64,000 bases of DNA, taken from positions 248,001 to 312,000 of the forward strand of contig JAMNXP010000001.1 in NCBI GenBank assembly GCA_023653095.1, given 5' to 3'. Origin of the DNA: Bacteroidia bacterium (GTDB lineage: Bacteria; Bacteroidota; Bacteroidia; NS11-12g; UBA955). The notes beneath the pieces were generated by a model. That model saw only the letters and a program-made list of their open reading frames with translations, searched no databases and was not told the origin of the DNA. Made by a program: the position numbers and the translations under genes. Positions 1 through 8,572 of this stretch are shown one piece after another. Position 1 is the first letter of the stretch; each line of letters starts with the position of its first letter.

Positions 1-193
1 TACGTTCGGAACCAAATCTAGCCAAATCGTAATTTGCACCCATGGTAGCCATGAATTCAATTCCACAACACGAAGTTGCAAAAGGCAATGGCCACAATGA
101 ATTTGCTCTAGCCATTCCAATTACCGTATCCAATGAAGTTGCAAAGAAACCTTGTCCTTCGAATCCTTCCGGAGCATCAACTACTTTAACCAT
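1..193 (-). CDS. nuoB: NADH-quinone oxidoreductase subunit B, N-terminal part (runs off left edge)
   Basis: This is the first 64 codons of NuoB, a peripheral-arm subunit of complex I carrying the N2 iron-sulfur cluster. The translation contains [12 protein letters not shown] and, just before the edge, [10 protein letters not shown], both hallmarks of the NuoB/PSST family; the adjacent CC pair supplies two of the N2 cluster ligands. The chosen ATG gives [11 protein letters not shown], a normal N-terminus. It lies 23 bases downstream of nuoA on the same strand, the standard nuo order, so an operon continuing leftwards out of the window is expected. Only the N-terminal third is visible. Confidence 0.93.
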   Translation of the reverse strand, partial: MVKVVDAPEGFEGQGFFATSLDTVIGMARANSLWPLPFATSCCGIEFMATMGANYDLARFGSER

Positions 194-216
194 AACTCTA
201 CAACAAATTTATTTGA

Positions 217-582
217 TTAACGTTCCCATTCAAGGGCACCTTTTTTCCACACGTAAATGAAACCGGTCAAGAAAAATCCAACAAAAGTGACAACGGCCAT
301 GAATCCTTCCCAACCCATTTCTTTAAAATTAACAGCATAAGGGTAGAAAAATATAACTTCCACGTCAAACAAAACGAATAGAATAGCCGACAAAAAGTAC
401 TTCACTGAAACAGGAAATCTAGCATCACCTTGAGATTCAATTCCACATTCGAAAGTTTCTATTTTTTTGACAGTCTTTTTCTTAGGACCTAAGAGTTGAG
501 ATAAAAATAAGGCTAACACCACAAACCCAATGGAAAACCCCAATTGGATTAATATCGGAATGTAACTTTCTGGACTATTCAT
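217..582 (-). CDS. nuoA: NADH-quinone oxidoreductase subunit A
   Basis: NuoA (121 aa) is a membrane-arm subunit of complex I near the quinone site. It has three transmembrane segments and the family signatures FECGIES and FDVEVIFFYPYA. A longer reading frame exists upstream, but the ATG at 582 gives MNSPESYIPI, matches the family length, and sits just behind a TAnnTTTG box at 592-599; the 25 extra upstream codons do not look like NuoA. It is followed by nuoB after 23 bases. It is divergent from the T9SS cargo gene at 729. Confidence 0.95.
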   Translation of the reverse strand: MNSPESYIPILIQLGFSIGFVVLALFLSQLLGPKKKTVKKIETFECGIESQGDARFPVSVKYFLSAILFVLFDVEVIFFYPYAVNFKEMGWEGFMAVVTFVGFFLTGFIYVWKKGALEWER

Positions 583-591
583 GACTTGCGA

Positions 592-599
592 CAAAAATA
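592..599 (-). promoter_or_regulatory. Predicted -7 box for nuoA
   Basis: On the minus strand this reads TATTTTTG, a full match to the Bacteroidota -7 consensus TAnnTTTG. It ends 9 bases before the nuoA ATG. No well-spaced -33 TTG is evident. It also helps decide the shorter start for nuoA. Confidence 0.4.
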
Positions 600-728
600 A
601 TACAACGCAGTATATGTATTGTTCAATGATTGACCTTTTGTGTAAAAAAATATCCAAGTTTTATCACATTTTCGGATCACTGATGGATTTATCAGACAAT
701 TTGACTGAAATTGCATCAGAATTAAATT

Positions 729-1526
729 ATGAAACAAAGAAAAATACTAGGAATCACATCGTTATTGACAATGGCTGGATTGACCGTTGTTCTTACATCT
801 AACTCTTCTGGACCCGGCGGAAATAGAACTGGTTCTCCAGGGAGTTCAGGAACATGCGCATCTTGCCATGGCTCCAACAACAATTTAGCATCATCTGTCA
901 CCGCTGAATTAATTGATAAATCAACAAATACTCCAGTTACAGATATTATCCCTTCAACAACTTACACTTTAAGGATTAAATCAAAAGGCAATTCATCGAA
1001 GATGGGATTTCAAGCCGTTGTTTTGGATGCATCTAACGCTCCGGCAGGTACATTTGGTGCAGCTCCTTCTAAAACCAATGTGAGTTCATCAAAAGTTTGG
1101 GGGCACACATCTCCAGGAACTTCAAACGGAGAGAATGTATGGGAAATTGACTGGCAAGCTCCAAGTTCCATTTCTGGTAACCTAAACATTTATGCAGCAT
1201 CAGTAATATCCAACGGCAATGGTTCAGACAACGGAGATGATGTGAAAACTGCCGTTCAACAGTTGAAAGCAAACTCTAATTCTACCGCAGTGCTTTCTCA
1301 AAATGCTGTAAAATTGTTGGGTAACCCTATTCCTAAAGGAAATCAATTGGAAATCAATCAAACACTGAAAATGGCGGTTGTTTGGAATTTGAATGGACAA
1401 GTGGTTTTAAAGCAAAATAATTGCAATAGTATAAATGTAACTAATTTTCAGTCAGGCAATTATATCCTTCAGGGTATTGACCAGAATGAAAATCGTTTTT
1501 CAGAACAATTTACTGTGGTAGATTAA
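729..1526 (+). CDS. Secreted T9SS-sorted protein with choice-of-anchor V-type domain and one CxxCH motif
   Basis: This 265-aa protein has an N-terminal signal peptide (hydrophobic stretch about residues 8-23), then a CASCHG motif (Cys43, Cys46, His47), then a beta-rich domain with the NGNGSDNGDDV signature seen in Bacteroidota choice-of-anchor V / Reeler-like proteins. The last 65 or so residues look like a T9SS type A sorting domain (NGQVVL..., GNYILQ..., ending in FTVVD). It is therefore probably exported and anchored or released by T9SS. The single CxxCH could bind one covalent heme, which would fit the ccm genes elsewhere in the window, but it could also be structural. No substrate can be inferred. 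It ends at a hairpin terminator inside the convergent mltG. Confidence 0.75.
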   Translation: MKQRKILGITSLLTMAGLTVVLTSNSSGPGGNRTGSPGSSGTCASCHGSNNNLASSVTAELIDKSTNTPVTDIIPSTTYTLRIKSKGNSSKMGFQAVVLDASNAPAGTFGAAPSKTNVSSSKVWGHTSPGTSNGENVWEIDWQAPSSISGNLNIYAASVISNGNGSDNGDDVKTAVQQLKANSNSTAVLSQNAVKLLGNPIPKGNQLEINQTLKMAVVWNLNGQVVLKQNNCNSINVTNFQSGNYILQGIDQNENRFSEQFTVVD

Positions 1527-1527
1527 A

Positions 1528-2538
1528 CTACTTACTTTTAAGTTCTTCTCTATTTAACGCCCTGTGAAAAGCAGAGGCGTTTTTTTTGTGATTATTGTAA
1601 TCAAATTCGAAAATGTGATATCCTGAAAAGTCTGATTTCGCGCAGAAATACAAATAATCATGTTTCGTATAGTTTAACACCGCATTTATAGCTTCCACAG
1701 AAGGAATACAAATAGGTCCAGGAGGTAATCCTTTGTGGATATAAGTGTTATAAGGTGAATTAATAAATAAATCTTCTTTGCCCCTCACCCGTTCAGCCTT
1801 GCCTTTTGCAAAGACTATTGTGGGATCAGCTTGTAGTTTCATTCCTTTTCGGTACCTGTTTATATAAACACCAGCAATTTTAGTGTACTCGTCTATTTTG
1901 TTACTTTCTTTCTGAACTAAGCTGGCAATAGTAACCGCTTGAAGTAAACTCAAATTTTGATTCTTCAATTTACTTGTTCGAATACTATCCCAAAAAATTT
2001 CATGTTCAGCTTTCATACGGTCAAAAAATCCTTCTACAGATATTCCAACCGAAATATTGTAAGTATTTGGAATAATTAAAGCGGGCCAAGTAGTGTCATT
2101 AAATCCATAATCGAGAAGTAATGAAGGGTTCACCAATTCCCCATGAATGTCACCATAGTTGATGATCAATTTTGAAGAAATTCTTTCGCTCAAACTTTCA
2201 GCCCAAATCCCAGGGATAATGACAAGATTGATGGTTTGATTTCTATTTTCCCTCAATGTTCGGATGATTTTGAACGGATTGCTGTTTGGGGGAAGAAAAA
2301 ACTTGCAAGGCGTGATTTTATATCCCGCTTTTTCAGCCCAAAAGGCCAATCCCAATGGCATTTCAATTTTAAAGTTATTATTGAAGTAGATATTCAAACT
2401 GTCTGAATTCCAATTTTTTTTAATGATAACTTCTTGATGGTTTTTATTGCTGGAAGTTTGCAAGAAAAAGATGGCAACTATGGCCATTAATACAATACTC
2501 AATACTAACAGAATGACCCAATTTTTGCTTTTCTTCAT
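1528..2538 (-). CDS. mltG: Endolytic murein transglycosylase MltG (YceG-like)
   Basis: MltG (336 aa) is an inner-membrane lytic transglycosylase that cleaves nascent glycan strands. One N-terminal transmembrane segment (about residues 7-26) is followed by the YceG domain. The catalytic motif IASLVQKES places the catalytic Glu at about 211, followed by YINRYRKGMKLQADPT and SPYNTYIHKGLPPGPI, both diagnostic. The start at 2538 (MKKSKNW) is preferred over an upstream ATG that would overlap the divergent dapB. It is convergent with the T9SS gene, one base apart. Confidence 0.93.
   Translation of the reverse strand: MKKSKNWVILLVLSIVLMAIVAIFFLQTSSNKNHQEVIIKKNWNSDSLNIYFNNNFKIEMPLGLAFWAEKAGYKITPCKFFLPPNSNPFKIIRTLRENRNQTINLVIIPGIWAESLSERISSKLIINYGDIHGELVNPSLLLDYGFNDTTWPALIIPNTYNISVGISVEGFFDRMKAEHEIFWDSIRTSKLKNQNLSLLQAVTIASLVQKESNKIDEYTKIAGVYINRYRKGMKLQADPTIVFAKGKAERVRGKEDLFINSPYNTYIHKGLPPGPICIPSVEAINAVLNYTKHDYLYFCAKSDFSGYHIFEFDYNNHKKNASAFHRALNREELKSK
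1556..1587 (+). terminator. Intrinsic terminator of the T9SS cargo gene, embedded in the mltG 3' end
   Basis: AACGCC (1556-1561) pairs with GGCGTT (1576-1581) around a 14-base loop, followed by a run of T to 1587. On the plus strand this is a textbook Rho-independent terminator, about 30 bases after the stop at 1526. The same bases encode the last residues of mltG on the other strand. Confidence 0.7.
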
Positions 2539-2600
2539 ATATTTACAAAACGCAAAAATCAACTTTTTTCTCAAATCAAAGAGTTTAATTTTTTCGAGCG

Positions 2601-2608
2601 TATTTTTG
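2601..2608 (+). promoter_or_regulatory. Predicted -7 box for dapB
   Basis: TATTTTTG matches TAnnTTTG exactly and ends 4 bases before the dapB GTG at 2613, so transcription would begin at or near the start codon. Confidence 0.45.
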
Positions 2609-2612
2609 TAAG

Positions 2613-3326
2613 GTGAAAGTAGCAATTATAGGTGCCGGTAAGATGGGTAAAACCATAGAAGGTTTATCTTCGGAGATGGGATTTCAAATTGTGGAACGAT
2701 TTAACTCAATCAATCCATTTTTAGAATGTTCATCTATAAAAGCCGATGTAGCAATAGAGTTTTCTATTCCTGATTTAGCAGTTAAGCACATTCTCCATGC
2801 TCATAAAATAGGAATCCCCATTGTTGTTGGAACCACAGGATGGTACGATGAGTTTGATGCCGTAAAGCAACAAACAATATCAAATAATGGAAGCCTATTT
2901 TATGCTTCTAATTTTTCGGTTGGGGTGAATATCTTTTTTCAAATAAATACTTTACTCGCCAAGCTCATGGATCAACAACCTCAATATTCGGCATCCATGC
3001 AGGAAATTCATCATACAGAAAAAAAGGATGCACCTAGCGGTACGGCAATCAGTTTGGCAAATCAAATTTGTGCTCAAAATCACCAATATGATAATTGGAC
3101 ATTGAAAAAAGAAACAATATTAACAAATGAATTATCCATTGAGGCTTTTAGAGAACCACATGTTCCTGGAACTCATATTGTAAAATGGGATAGTTCAATT
3201 GACTTTATTGAAATCAAACACGAAGCAAAAAGTCGTTTAGGTTTTGCGCAAGGTGCAGTATATGCGGCAAAATACTTGATAGGTAAAAAAGGTGTTTTTT
3301 CGATGAATGACCTTCTCCAACTTTGA
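2613..3326 (+). CDS. dapB: 4-hydroxy-tetrahydrodipicolinate reductase
   Basis: DapB (237 aa) reduces the DapA product to tetrahydrodipicolinate in lysine and meso-diaminopimelate synthesis. The N-terminal Rossmann motif is AIIGAGKMG. VVGTTGW and YASNFSVGVN are conserved. The catalytic signature HHTEKKDAPSGTA contains the proton donor His133 and Lys137. The protein is shorter than the E. coli enzyme but typical of Bacteroidota. It starts with GTG directly behind a -7 box. The dapD gene at 33126 supplies the next, succinylase-type step, so the succinylase route is likely used. Confidence 0.95.
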   Translation: MKVAIIGAGKMGKTIEGLSSEMGFQIVERFNSINPFLECSSIKADVAIEFSIPDLAVKHILHAHKIGIPIVVGTTGWYDEFDAVKQQTISNNGSLFYASNFSVGVNIFFQINTLLAKLMDQQPQYSASMQEIHHTEKKDAPSGTAISLANQICAQNHQYDNWTLKKETILTNELSIEAFREPHVPGTHIVKWDSSIDFIEIKHEAKSRLGFAQGAVYAAKYLIGKKGVFSMNDLLQL

Positions 3327-3354
3327 ACATAACCGAATTAATCAATTTTGAATT

Positions 3355-3362
3355 TACATTTG
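3355..3362 (+). promoter_or_regulatory. Predicted -7 box for lepB
   Basis: TACATTTG fits TAnnTTTG exactly and ends 6 bases before the lepB ATG at 3369. No clear -33 TTG at standard spacing. Confidence 0.45.
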
Positions 3363-3368
3363 TAACTT

Positions 3369-4934
3369 ATGGATAGTTTTAATCTCCAGATATTTATTGC
3401 CATTTGGGCTGCAGCCTTTGTTCTTACTCGGTTAGGACTTTCAAAAATGTTCAAGCTCGCTGGATTAAATCCCTTGCTTGCTTGGATTCCTGTATTAAAC
3501 TGGTGGTTTTGGATAAAACTAGTTGATAGACCAAAATGGTATATGATTGGTATGGTTGTTCCAGGACTGAATATTCTTTTTAGTTTCAACATTAAACTAG
3601 ATCTACTTAGAAGTTTTGGTAAGAATACTTTTTGGGAGCAGTTTGCAGGGATAGTATTGACTTTTGCCTATTTCCCCTATTTGTTATTTGATAAAAAGTT
3701 GACTTTTATTGGAGCTGCAGGAAATAAAGAATGGAGAACAGAGAACCTCAAAAAATCGTCTGGTGGTCGTGAATGGGCAGATGCATTGTTATTCGCTGGT
3801 TATGTTGCAGGCGGTATGAGAGCATTATTTTTTGATCTATATCAAATTCCAACCCCTTCAATGGAATCTAATTTGATGGTGGGTGATTATTTAGTGGTTT
3901 CAAGAACCAACATAGGAATGAGAATTCCTTTGACACCCATATCAGTTCCGGTTTTAGCTCCGAAAGAAATTATGGGACTTAAAGCTTATTCTGAATTGGT
4001 TGAGTTTCCTTACATGAGGCTACCCGGTTGGTATAAGATCAAAAATAACGATGTAATCGTATTCAATTGGCCAGCTGATGCAGGGTTTCCTGTTGATAAG
4101 AAAGACAACTACGTTAAACGGTGTATTGGGATTCCAGGCGACTCCATTTTCATTAAAGATGCGGTGGTTTATGTGAATGGAAAGGCACTTCCATCGGTAA
4201 AAAAACAACAAAAAAGATACTTGTTGTTGATGAATGAATTTATTTCACAAGAGTTTTTAGTAAATAATGATTTAGGTGATTATACCATTCCTTATCGTGT
4301 GGCTCCAGAAATTTTAGAATCTACGAAAAAGCAAGGTGAAATGTTGATACCGTATCACATTTACACTTGGCCGGAAAATGCCGATAAAATTAGAAATGTA
4401 AAGAGTGTCCGTGGGTTATTCGAAGATATTATTGATGAAGGTTACAACCGACATTTATTCCCAGATACAATGAATACAGCTTATTTGAAGCATAACTGGG
4501 ATTTAAATAATTTTGGACCATTCTACCTTCCCAAGAGAGGCGATAAAGTCCGTTTAACTAAAGGAAATTGGGATTGGTTTAAAGCGGCAATCAATGTTTA
4601 TGAAAAGGCCGATATCTCTGAACAAGATGGCCGTTTCTATAAAAATGGAGGTTCTACTGAAATCACTGAATACACCTTCAAATATGGATATTACTGGATG
4701 ATGGGAGACAATCGTTACAACAGTTATGATTCCAGAATGTGGGGATATGTTCCAGAAGATCACATTTTAGGAAAGCCCTTGTTCACGTTCTTCTCTTTGA
4801 GAAAGGTAATTGGCATAAACGACATTGGAGAGCCATTGATTGATGGAAATAATATGATTTACGAAACAAAGGCTAAGTCTGATAATTCCATGAGCTTTAT
4901 TCGCTGGGATAGAATTTTCAGGAAGATTGAATAA
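3369..4934 (+). CDS. lepB: Signal peptidase I
   Basis: LepB (521 aa) removes signal peptides from exported proteins at the outer face of the inner membrane. Residues 1-110 form a membrane-rich domain resembling DUF5684 (LLAWIPVLNWWFWIKL), common on Bacteroidota LepB. The S26 domain follows: PTPSMES with nucleophile Ser164, then YVKRCIGIPGDS with general base Lys250, then GDNRYNSYDSR at about 446-456. Nearly 200 residues of insertion separate the Lys box from the last box, making it much longer than the enterobacterial enzyme. It converges with the RemB-like gene, only 5 bases apart. Confidence 0.93.
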   Translation: MDSFNLQIFIAIWAAAFVLTRLGLSKMFKLAGLNPLLAWIPVLNWWFWIKLVDRPKWYMIGMVVPGLNILFSFNIKLDLLRSFGKNTFWEQFAGIVLTFAYFPYLLFDKKLTFIGAAGNKEWRTENLKKSSGGREWADALLFAGYVAGGMRALFFDLYQIPTPSMESNLMVGDYLVVSRTNIGMRIPLTPISVPVLAPKEIMGLKAYSELVEFPYMRLPGWYKIKNNDVIVFNWPADAGFPVDKKDNYVKRCIGIPGDSIFIKDAVVYVNGKALPSVKKQQKRYLLLMNEFISQEFLVNNDLGDYTIPYRVAPEILESTKKQGEMLIPYHIYTWPENADKIRNVKSVRGLFEDIIDEGYNRHLFPDTMNTAYLKHNWDLNNFGPFYLPKRGDKVRLTKGNWDWFKAAINVYEKADISEQDGRFYKNGGSTEITEYTFKYGYYWMMGDNRYNSYDSRMWGYVPEDHILGKPLFTFFSLRKVIGINDIGEPLIDGNNMIYETKAKSDNSMSFIRWDRIFRKIE

Positions 4935-4939
4935 TGTAT

Positions 4940-6643
4940 TTACATCAGAGAATTGTCCTTTTGATCGTAAAAATTCCATCTAACCCCTAAACCAATGTAG
5001 TTTAGTGAATATGGGTTGAACTTTATATTCCGCATATATTGATAGTTTAACTCTACACTGCCGCCCGGAAATAGATAATAACGAATGACAAATTGTGTTT
5101 GTAAAATAGTTTGTCTTTCACCTTGCAGCATTATTGCATTTTCCCTACTGTATGCTGTTCTATAAGACTTAAAAATATCACCACCGAAATTGTTATCCGC
5201 TGTGTCTTGGCCTTTTACAGCGTATATAGCAACCCATTTTAATTCAAGTTTTTGGATTTTATTTGGCACCCAAAATGTTCGAAAGGCAAGTTCTTTAAAA
5301 TTACTCTCTAATGGGTGAGCCAAAGCCTGTTTGTAATGACTAAAATGACTAGTGCTAAAATGAGAATATGTATGAGGCCTAACTCTATTGTATTCTAGTT
5401 GTACATACCCCTTGGTGTTGTTGCCTTTATCATTTGTTCCTGTTGAAAAATAAACACCAATTTGCTGGCCGAATTTATTGCCGTAATAATTCTTTTGATT
5501 GATTATTTTTCCAAAAGTAAATTCATCCAATAATATTTGACCATAAAACAACCAGTTTGAATAGGGTGTCCATTTGAAATCAAATGCCATTAAAGCGTTA
5601 TCTGGGGAGCCTAAATCTCTTTCTACTGACCTGTAAAAGATTATGGGATTTAAATAATTCGGATCAAATTGATTATTTAACCTAGAATGAATGATCATTT
5701 CAGAAAACCCCAATTCGAAATTGATTCTTTTAAACTCAAGAGATCCTCGATGAATTGCAAGAAACTTTTTGTTTAACATGCCTATACTATCTTTTGACAT
5801 ATCTCTTACCAACTCTTTGTATAGATTTTGATACTTGAATGGCCCTATTGAGTAGTTCACTTGTAGAAATAGACTCGGCGGAGCTAAATTACTCAGAATT
5901 AAACTTCTAAAACCAGAACCTATAAATTGACGATCATGACCGAAAGTCGCAATAATCTTATAGACATCTTTTTTTTCAATCAGTTTGGATTGAACATATC
6001 CAATTGCCATGAAGTTTGAAACTAAATTTGAATCTTTGGTTTGGTTGTAAGTTATGCCCTGATAAACCCCGTTTTTCAAATAATAGTCATCAATGTTTCT
6101 CGTAAAATTATATTGTTCAGCAAAAATTTGAGTGTACATTGAAATTTTATCTGAAAATTGGGCTTGAAATTCAACCCCTCTTCCATTTATAATATGTTCA
6201 TCAAATGATGTTCCAAGTTTGGGACTGAATAACAAGTTTACTGCTGGATTAATAGTTACATAGTCTTTCTTATCTCTAGATTCCCAAGAAATACCTCTGT
6301 TAGGATGGTCGAAAAATTGATTACCTATTGACTTGATTAATTTCCAATTCCCAAAACCATGTCGGGTATTCCCGAAGTACTCCGGATTATTCCACTGGAA
6401 AAAATTATACTCTTGATTTGAAAAGTTCTTGCGATTTTCCGCAGAATCAAAGGGTGTTTGGAGGGCCAATTTTGATATCAATTCAGGAGACTGAACATGA
6501 AATCTCATCGAATTGAATTCTTCTAAATTCGAAGAAATTAATCGATCATCTAGAATGGAATGAGCTTTAATTAAGCGATACTGCGAATATACATTCTGAC
6601 TCATTGTCGCAGCAACAATGGCAAGATACTTTAAAATATTCAT
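4940..6643 (-). CDS. RemB/Wzi-like outer-membrane beta-barrel protein
   Basis: This 567-aa protein has an N-terminal export signal ending around residue 20 and then long amphipathic beta strands with aromatic ends, consistent with an outer-membrane barrel. The segment GHDRQFIGSGFRSLILSNLAPPSLFLQ resembles, when read by eye, the GxGYRSLxLSDxA region of the capsule assembly Wzi / gliding motility RemB family. It ends in GLGVRWNF, a typical barrel terminus. It is the last gene of the EVE-pyrR-pyrB-asparaginase operon (4-base overlap with the asparaginase). Possible roles are surface polysaccharide anchoring or gliding. The family assignment is by pattern only. Confidence 0.55.
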   Translation of the reverse strand: MNILKYLAIVAATMSQNVYSQYRLIKAHSILDDRLISSNLEEFNSMRFHVQSPELISKLALQTPFDSAENRKNFSNQEYNFFQWNNPEYFGNTRHGFGNWKLIKSIGNQFFDHPNRGISWESRDKKDYVTINPAVNLLFSPKLGTSFDEHIINGRGVEFQAQFSDKISMYTQIFAEQYNFTRNIDDYYLKNGVYQGITYNQTKDSNLVSNFMAIGYVQSKLIEKKDVYKIIATFGHDRQFIGSGFRSLILSNLAPPSLFLQVNYSIGPFKYQNLYKELVRDMSKDSIGMLNKKFLAIHRGSLEFKRINFELGFSEMIIHSRLNNQFDPNYLNPIIFYRSVERDLGSPDNALMAFDFKWTPYSNWLFYGQILLDEFTFGKIINQKNYYGNKFGQQIGVYFSTGTNDKGNNTKGYVQLEYNRVRPHTYSHFSTSHFSHYKQALAHPLESNFKELAFRTFWVPNKIQKLELKWVAIYAVKGQDTADNNFGGDIFKSYRTAYSRENAIMLQGERQTILQTQFVIRYYLFPGGSVELNYQYMRNIKFNPYSLNYIGLGVRWNFYDQKDNSLM

Positions 6644-7641
6644 TCAAAATTTACCGCAACTGATTTACCTACAATGTTTCCAGAAAAATTACTCAATTCA
6701 AATTCATGATAGGGTTCTAGTTGTTTTTGTTCTTCTGGGGACATTAAATCGAGGTGACCCAATAATTCTTGAGCAACCTGATATTGTGGGCCCATTTTAC
6801 CATCATCAATTTTAATGGAAATGCCCCAATTATTCTTTGTATCAGCTATACAATAGACCCCATCAGCTCCTGTTTTGCCAATGATTCTTCCTTTGGTAAT
6901 TTTGATTAAATCGGTACAATATCTATTTGTTCCTGCTAGCATTTCGGGATATTGTGCGCAGGCTTTTACAATAATTTCAACAGCCTTTTTATATTCTTCT
7001 GAGATATGTGCCGATGGGCTTATAAGATTTTTATACGCAATAGCTTGATTTACAATGGGCATTGCAAAAGTAGGTGCACTGCAACCATCCAAGCCGCATT
7101 TTAATTCGTCCTCTGAAATCTCATAAAAAACCGATACTACTTTTTTTATTTCCTTTTGTAGTTCGGAGTCATCAGCGATGTAATCTTTGGAATTCAATCC
7201 CTTAAAAATACAATAAGCCAAGAATCCGGCATGTTTACCACTACAATTGTTGTGTAATTGTCTTGGCTTTAAATCATTTTTAATTAGTTGATGTAAATCT
7301 GCTTTTAACGTGGGAGCTTGAGCTCCACATTTAAGGTTAGATTCAGAAAGTCCAATTTTCTTTAAAATAGCATCTACCACTTCCATGTGCATTTGTTCTC
7401 CGTTATGAGAACCGCACATAACGGCAAGTTCTTGAAGGGTAAATTGAAATTGTTCAAATGCCCCAGAAACAATCAGAGGGATGTGCTGAAACAATTTCAT
7501 TGCACTTCGCGGATAACAAATTTGTTTGACATCACCTCTTGAAAATTCGATCTCATTGGAGGCATTAACTACACAAACAACTCCACGGTGAAAACTTTCA
7601 TTCACCTCTCCCCTATGTAACTCGACTAAAATTGGATTCAC
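6640..7641 (-). CDS. L-asparaginase, Rhizobium-type (asparaginase II family)
   Basis: This 333-aa enzyme hydrolyses asparagine to aspartate and ammonia. It belongs to the class 3 / ReAII-type family, unrelated to E. coli AnsA/AnsB. Diagnostic segments are PRSAMK (Ser46-x-x-Lys49), MCGSHNGE (Ser78), HNNCSGKHAGF (Cys133, Lys136), GLDGCSAP (Cys187) and GKTGADG (Lys256). These match the serine/lysine tandems and the metal-binding Cys/Lys/Cys set known in this class. It starts with GTG, 7 bases after pyrB, and has no signal peptide, so it is cytoplasmic. Its product, aspartate, is the substrate of the pyrB enzyme just upstream. Confidence 0.9.
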   Translation of the reverse strand: MNPILVELHRGEVNESFHRGVVCVVNASNEIEFSRGDVKQICYPRSAMKLFQHIPLIVSGAFEQFQFTLQELAVMCGSHNGEQMHMEVVDAILKKIGLSESNLKCGAQAPTLKADLHQLIKNDLKPRQLHNNCSGKHAGFLAYCIFKGLNSKDYIADDSELQKEIKKVVSVFYEISEDELKCGLDGCSAPTFAMPIVNQAIAYKNLISPSAHISEEYKKAVEIIVKACAQYPEMLAGTNRYCTDLIKITKGRIIGKTGADGVYCIADTKNNWGISIKIDDGKMGPQYQVAQELLGHLDLMSPEEQKQLEPYHEFELSNFSGNIVGKSVAVNFE

Positions 7642-7648
7642 TTTTTAA

Positions 7649-8572
7649 TTATAATTTGTGTTGAGCCAATAGAAACAAAACTGACATTCTTACGGCTACC
7701 CCATTTTCTACTTGTTGAAGAATGATACTGTGTTGACTATCTGCTACATCGCTACTAATTTCCACTCCACGATTTATTGGACCAGGATGCATAATGGTTA
7801 TTTCTTTGTCAAGTTTATTCAAACGATTTAAATCCAAGCCATATAGAGTGGAATATTCTCTCAAGGATGGGAAGAATCGTTGGTCTTGACGTTCAAGTTG
7901 AATGCGTAACATGTTCGCTACATCGCACCATTTAAGGGCTTCATCGAGATTATACGATATTTTTACACCTAGTTTTTCGATGTGTTTAGGGATCAAAGTT
8001 GCAGGGCCACATACCATCACTTCAGCACCAAGCATTTTTAAGCAATAAATATTGCTGAGAGCTACCCTTGAGTGTTTAATATCCCCAACTATTACTACTT
8101 TTTTACCAGAAATATCGCCCAATTTTTGCTTGATCGAGAATGCATCTAATAAGGCTTGTGTTGGGTGCTCATGGGTGCCGTCTCCTGCATTTACTATTTG
8201 GGCATTAATGTGTTTTGAGAGAAACAAACAAGCACCAGGTGCTGGGTGACGCATGACAACCATATCTACTTTCATAGATAAAATGTTGTTGACGGTATCA
8301 ATGAGAGTTTCTCCTTTTTTTACGCTTGAAGAGGAAGACGAAAAATTGATTATATCAGCGCCCAATCTTTTTTCGGCGAGTTCAAATGATACCCTTGTTC
8401 TTGTTGAATTTTCGAAGAATAAATTGGCAATGGTAATGTCTCTGAGTGCGGGTGTTTTTTTCACTGGCGCCTGCAACAACTCCGAAAAGTTGGTGGCCGT
8501 ATCCAAAATGGTTTCAATTTGACCTTTTTCTAAGCCCTTGATTCCTAGTAAATGATGCACATTTTTACTCAT
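7649..8572 (-). CDS. pyrB: Aspartate carbamoyltransferase catalytic subunit
   Basis: PyrB (307 aa) condenses carbamoyl phosphate with aspartate in the first committed pyrimidine step. The carbamoyl-phosphate box FENSTRTRVSFE (Ser56-Thr57-Arg58-Thr59) is intact, with SSSVKKGETL, EHPTQALLD and HPGPINRGVEI all present. No pyrI regulatory gene is nearby. Its start overlaps the end of pyrR by 8 bases, indicating translational coupling. Confidence 0.97.
   Translation of the reverse strand: MSKNVHHLLGIKGLEKGQIETILDTATNFSELLQAPVKKTPALRDITIANLFFENSTRTRVSFELAEKRLGADIINFSSSSSSVKKGETLIDTVNNILSMKVDMVVMRHPAPGACLFLSKHINAQIVNAGDGTHEHPTQALLDAFSIKQKLGDISGKKVVIVGDIKHSRVALSNIYCLKMLGAEVMVCGPATLIPKHIEKLGVKISYNLDEALKWCDVANMLRIQLERQDQRFFPSLREYSTLYGLDLNRLNKLDKEITIMHPGPINRGVEISSDVADSQHSIILQQVENGVAVRMSVLFLLAQHKL

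Noticed and set aside
581..802. Small plus-strand frame between nuoA and the T9SS gene
   Set aside because: It overlaps the nuoA start and the T9SS signal peptide in another frame and shows no protein-like features.
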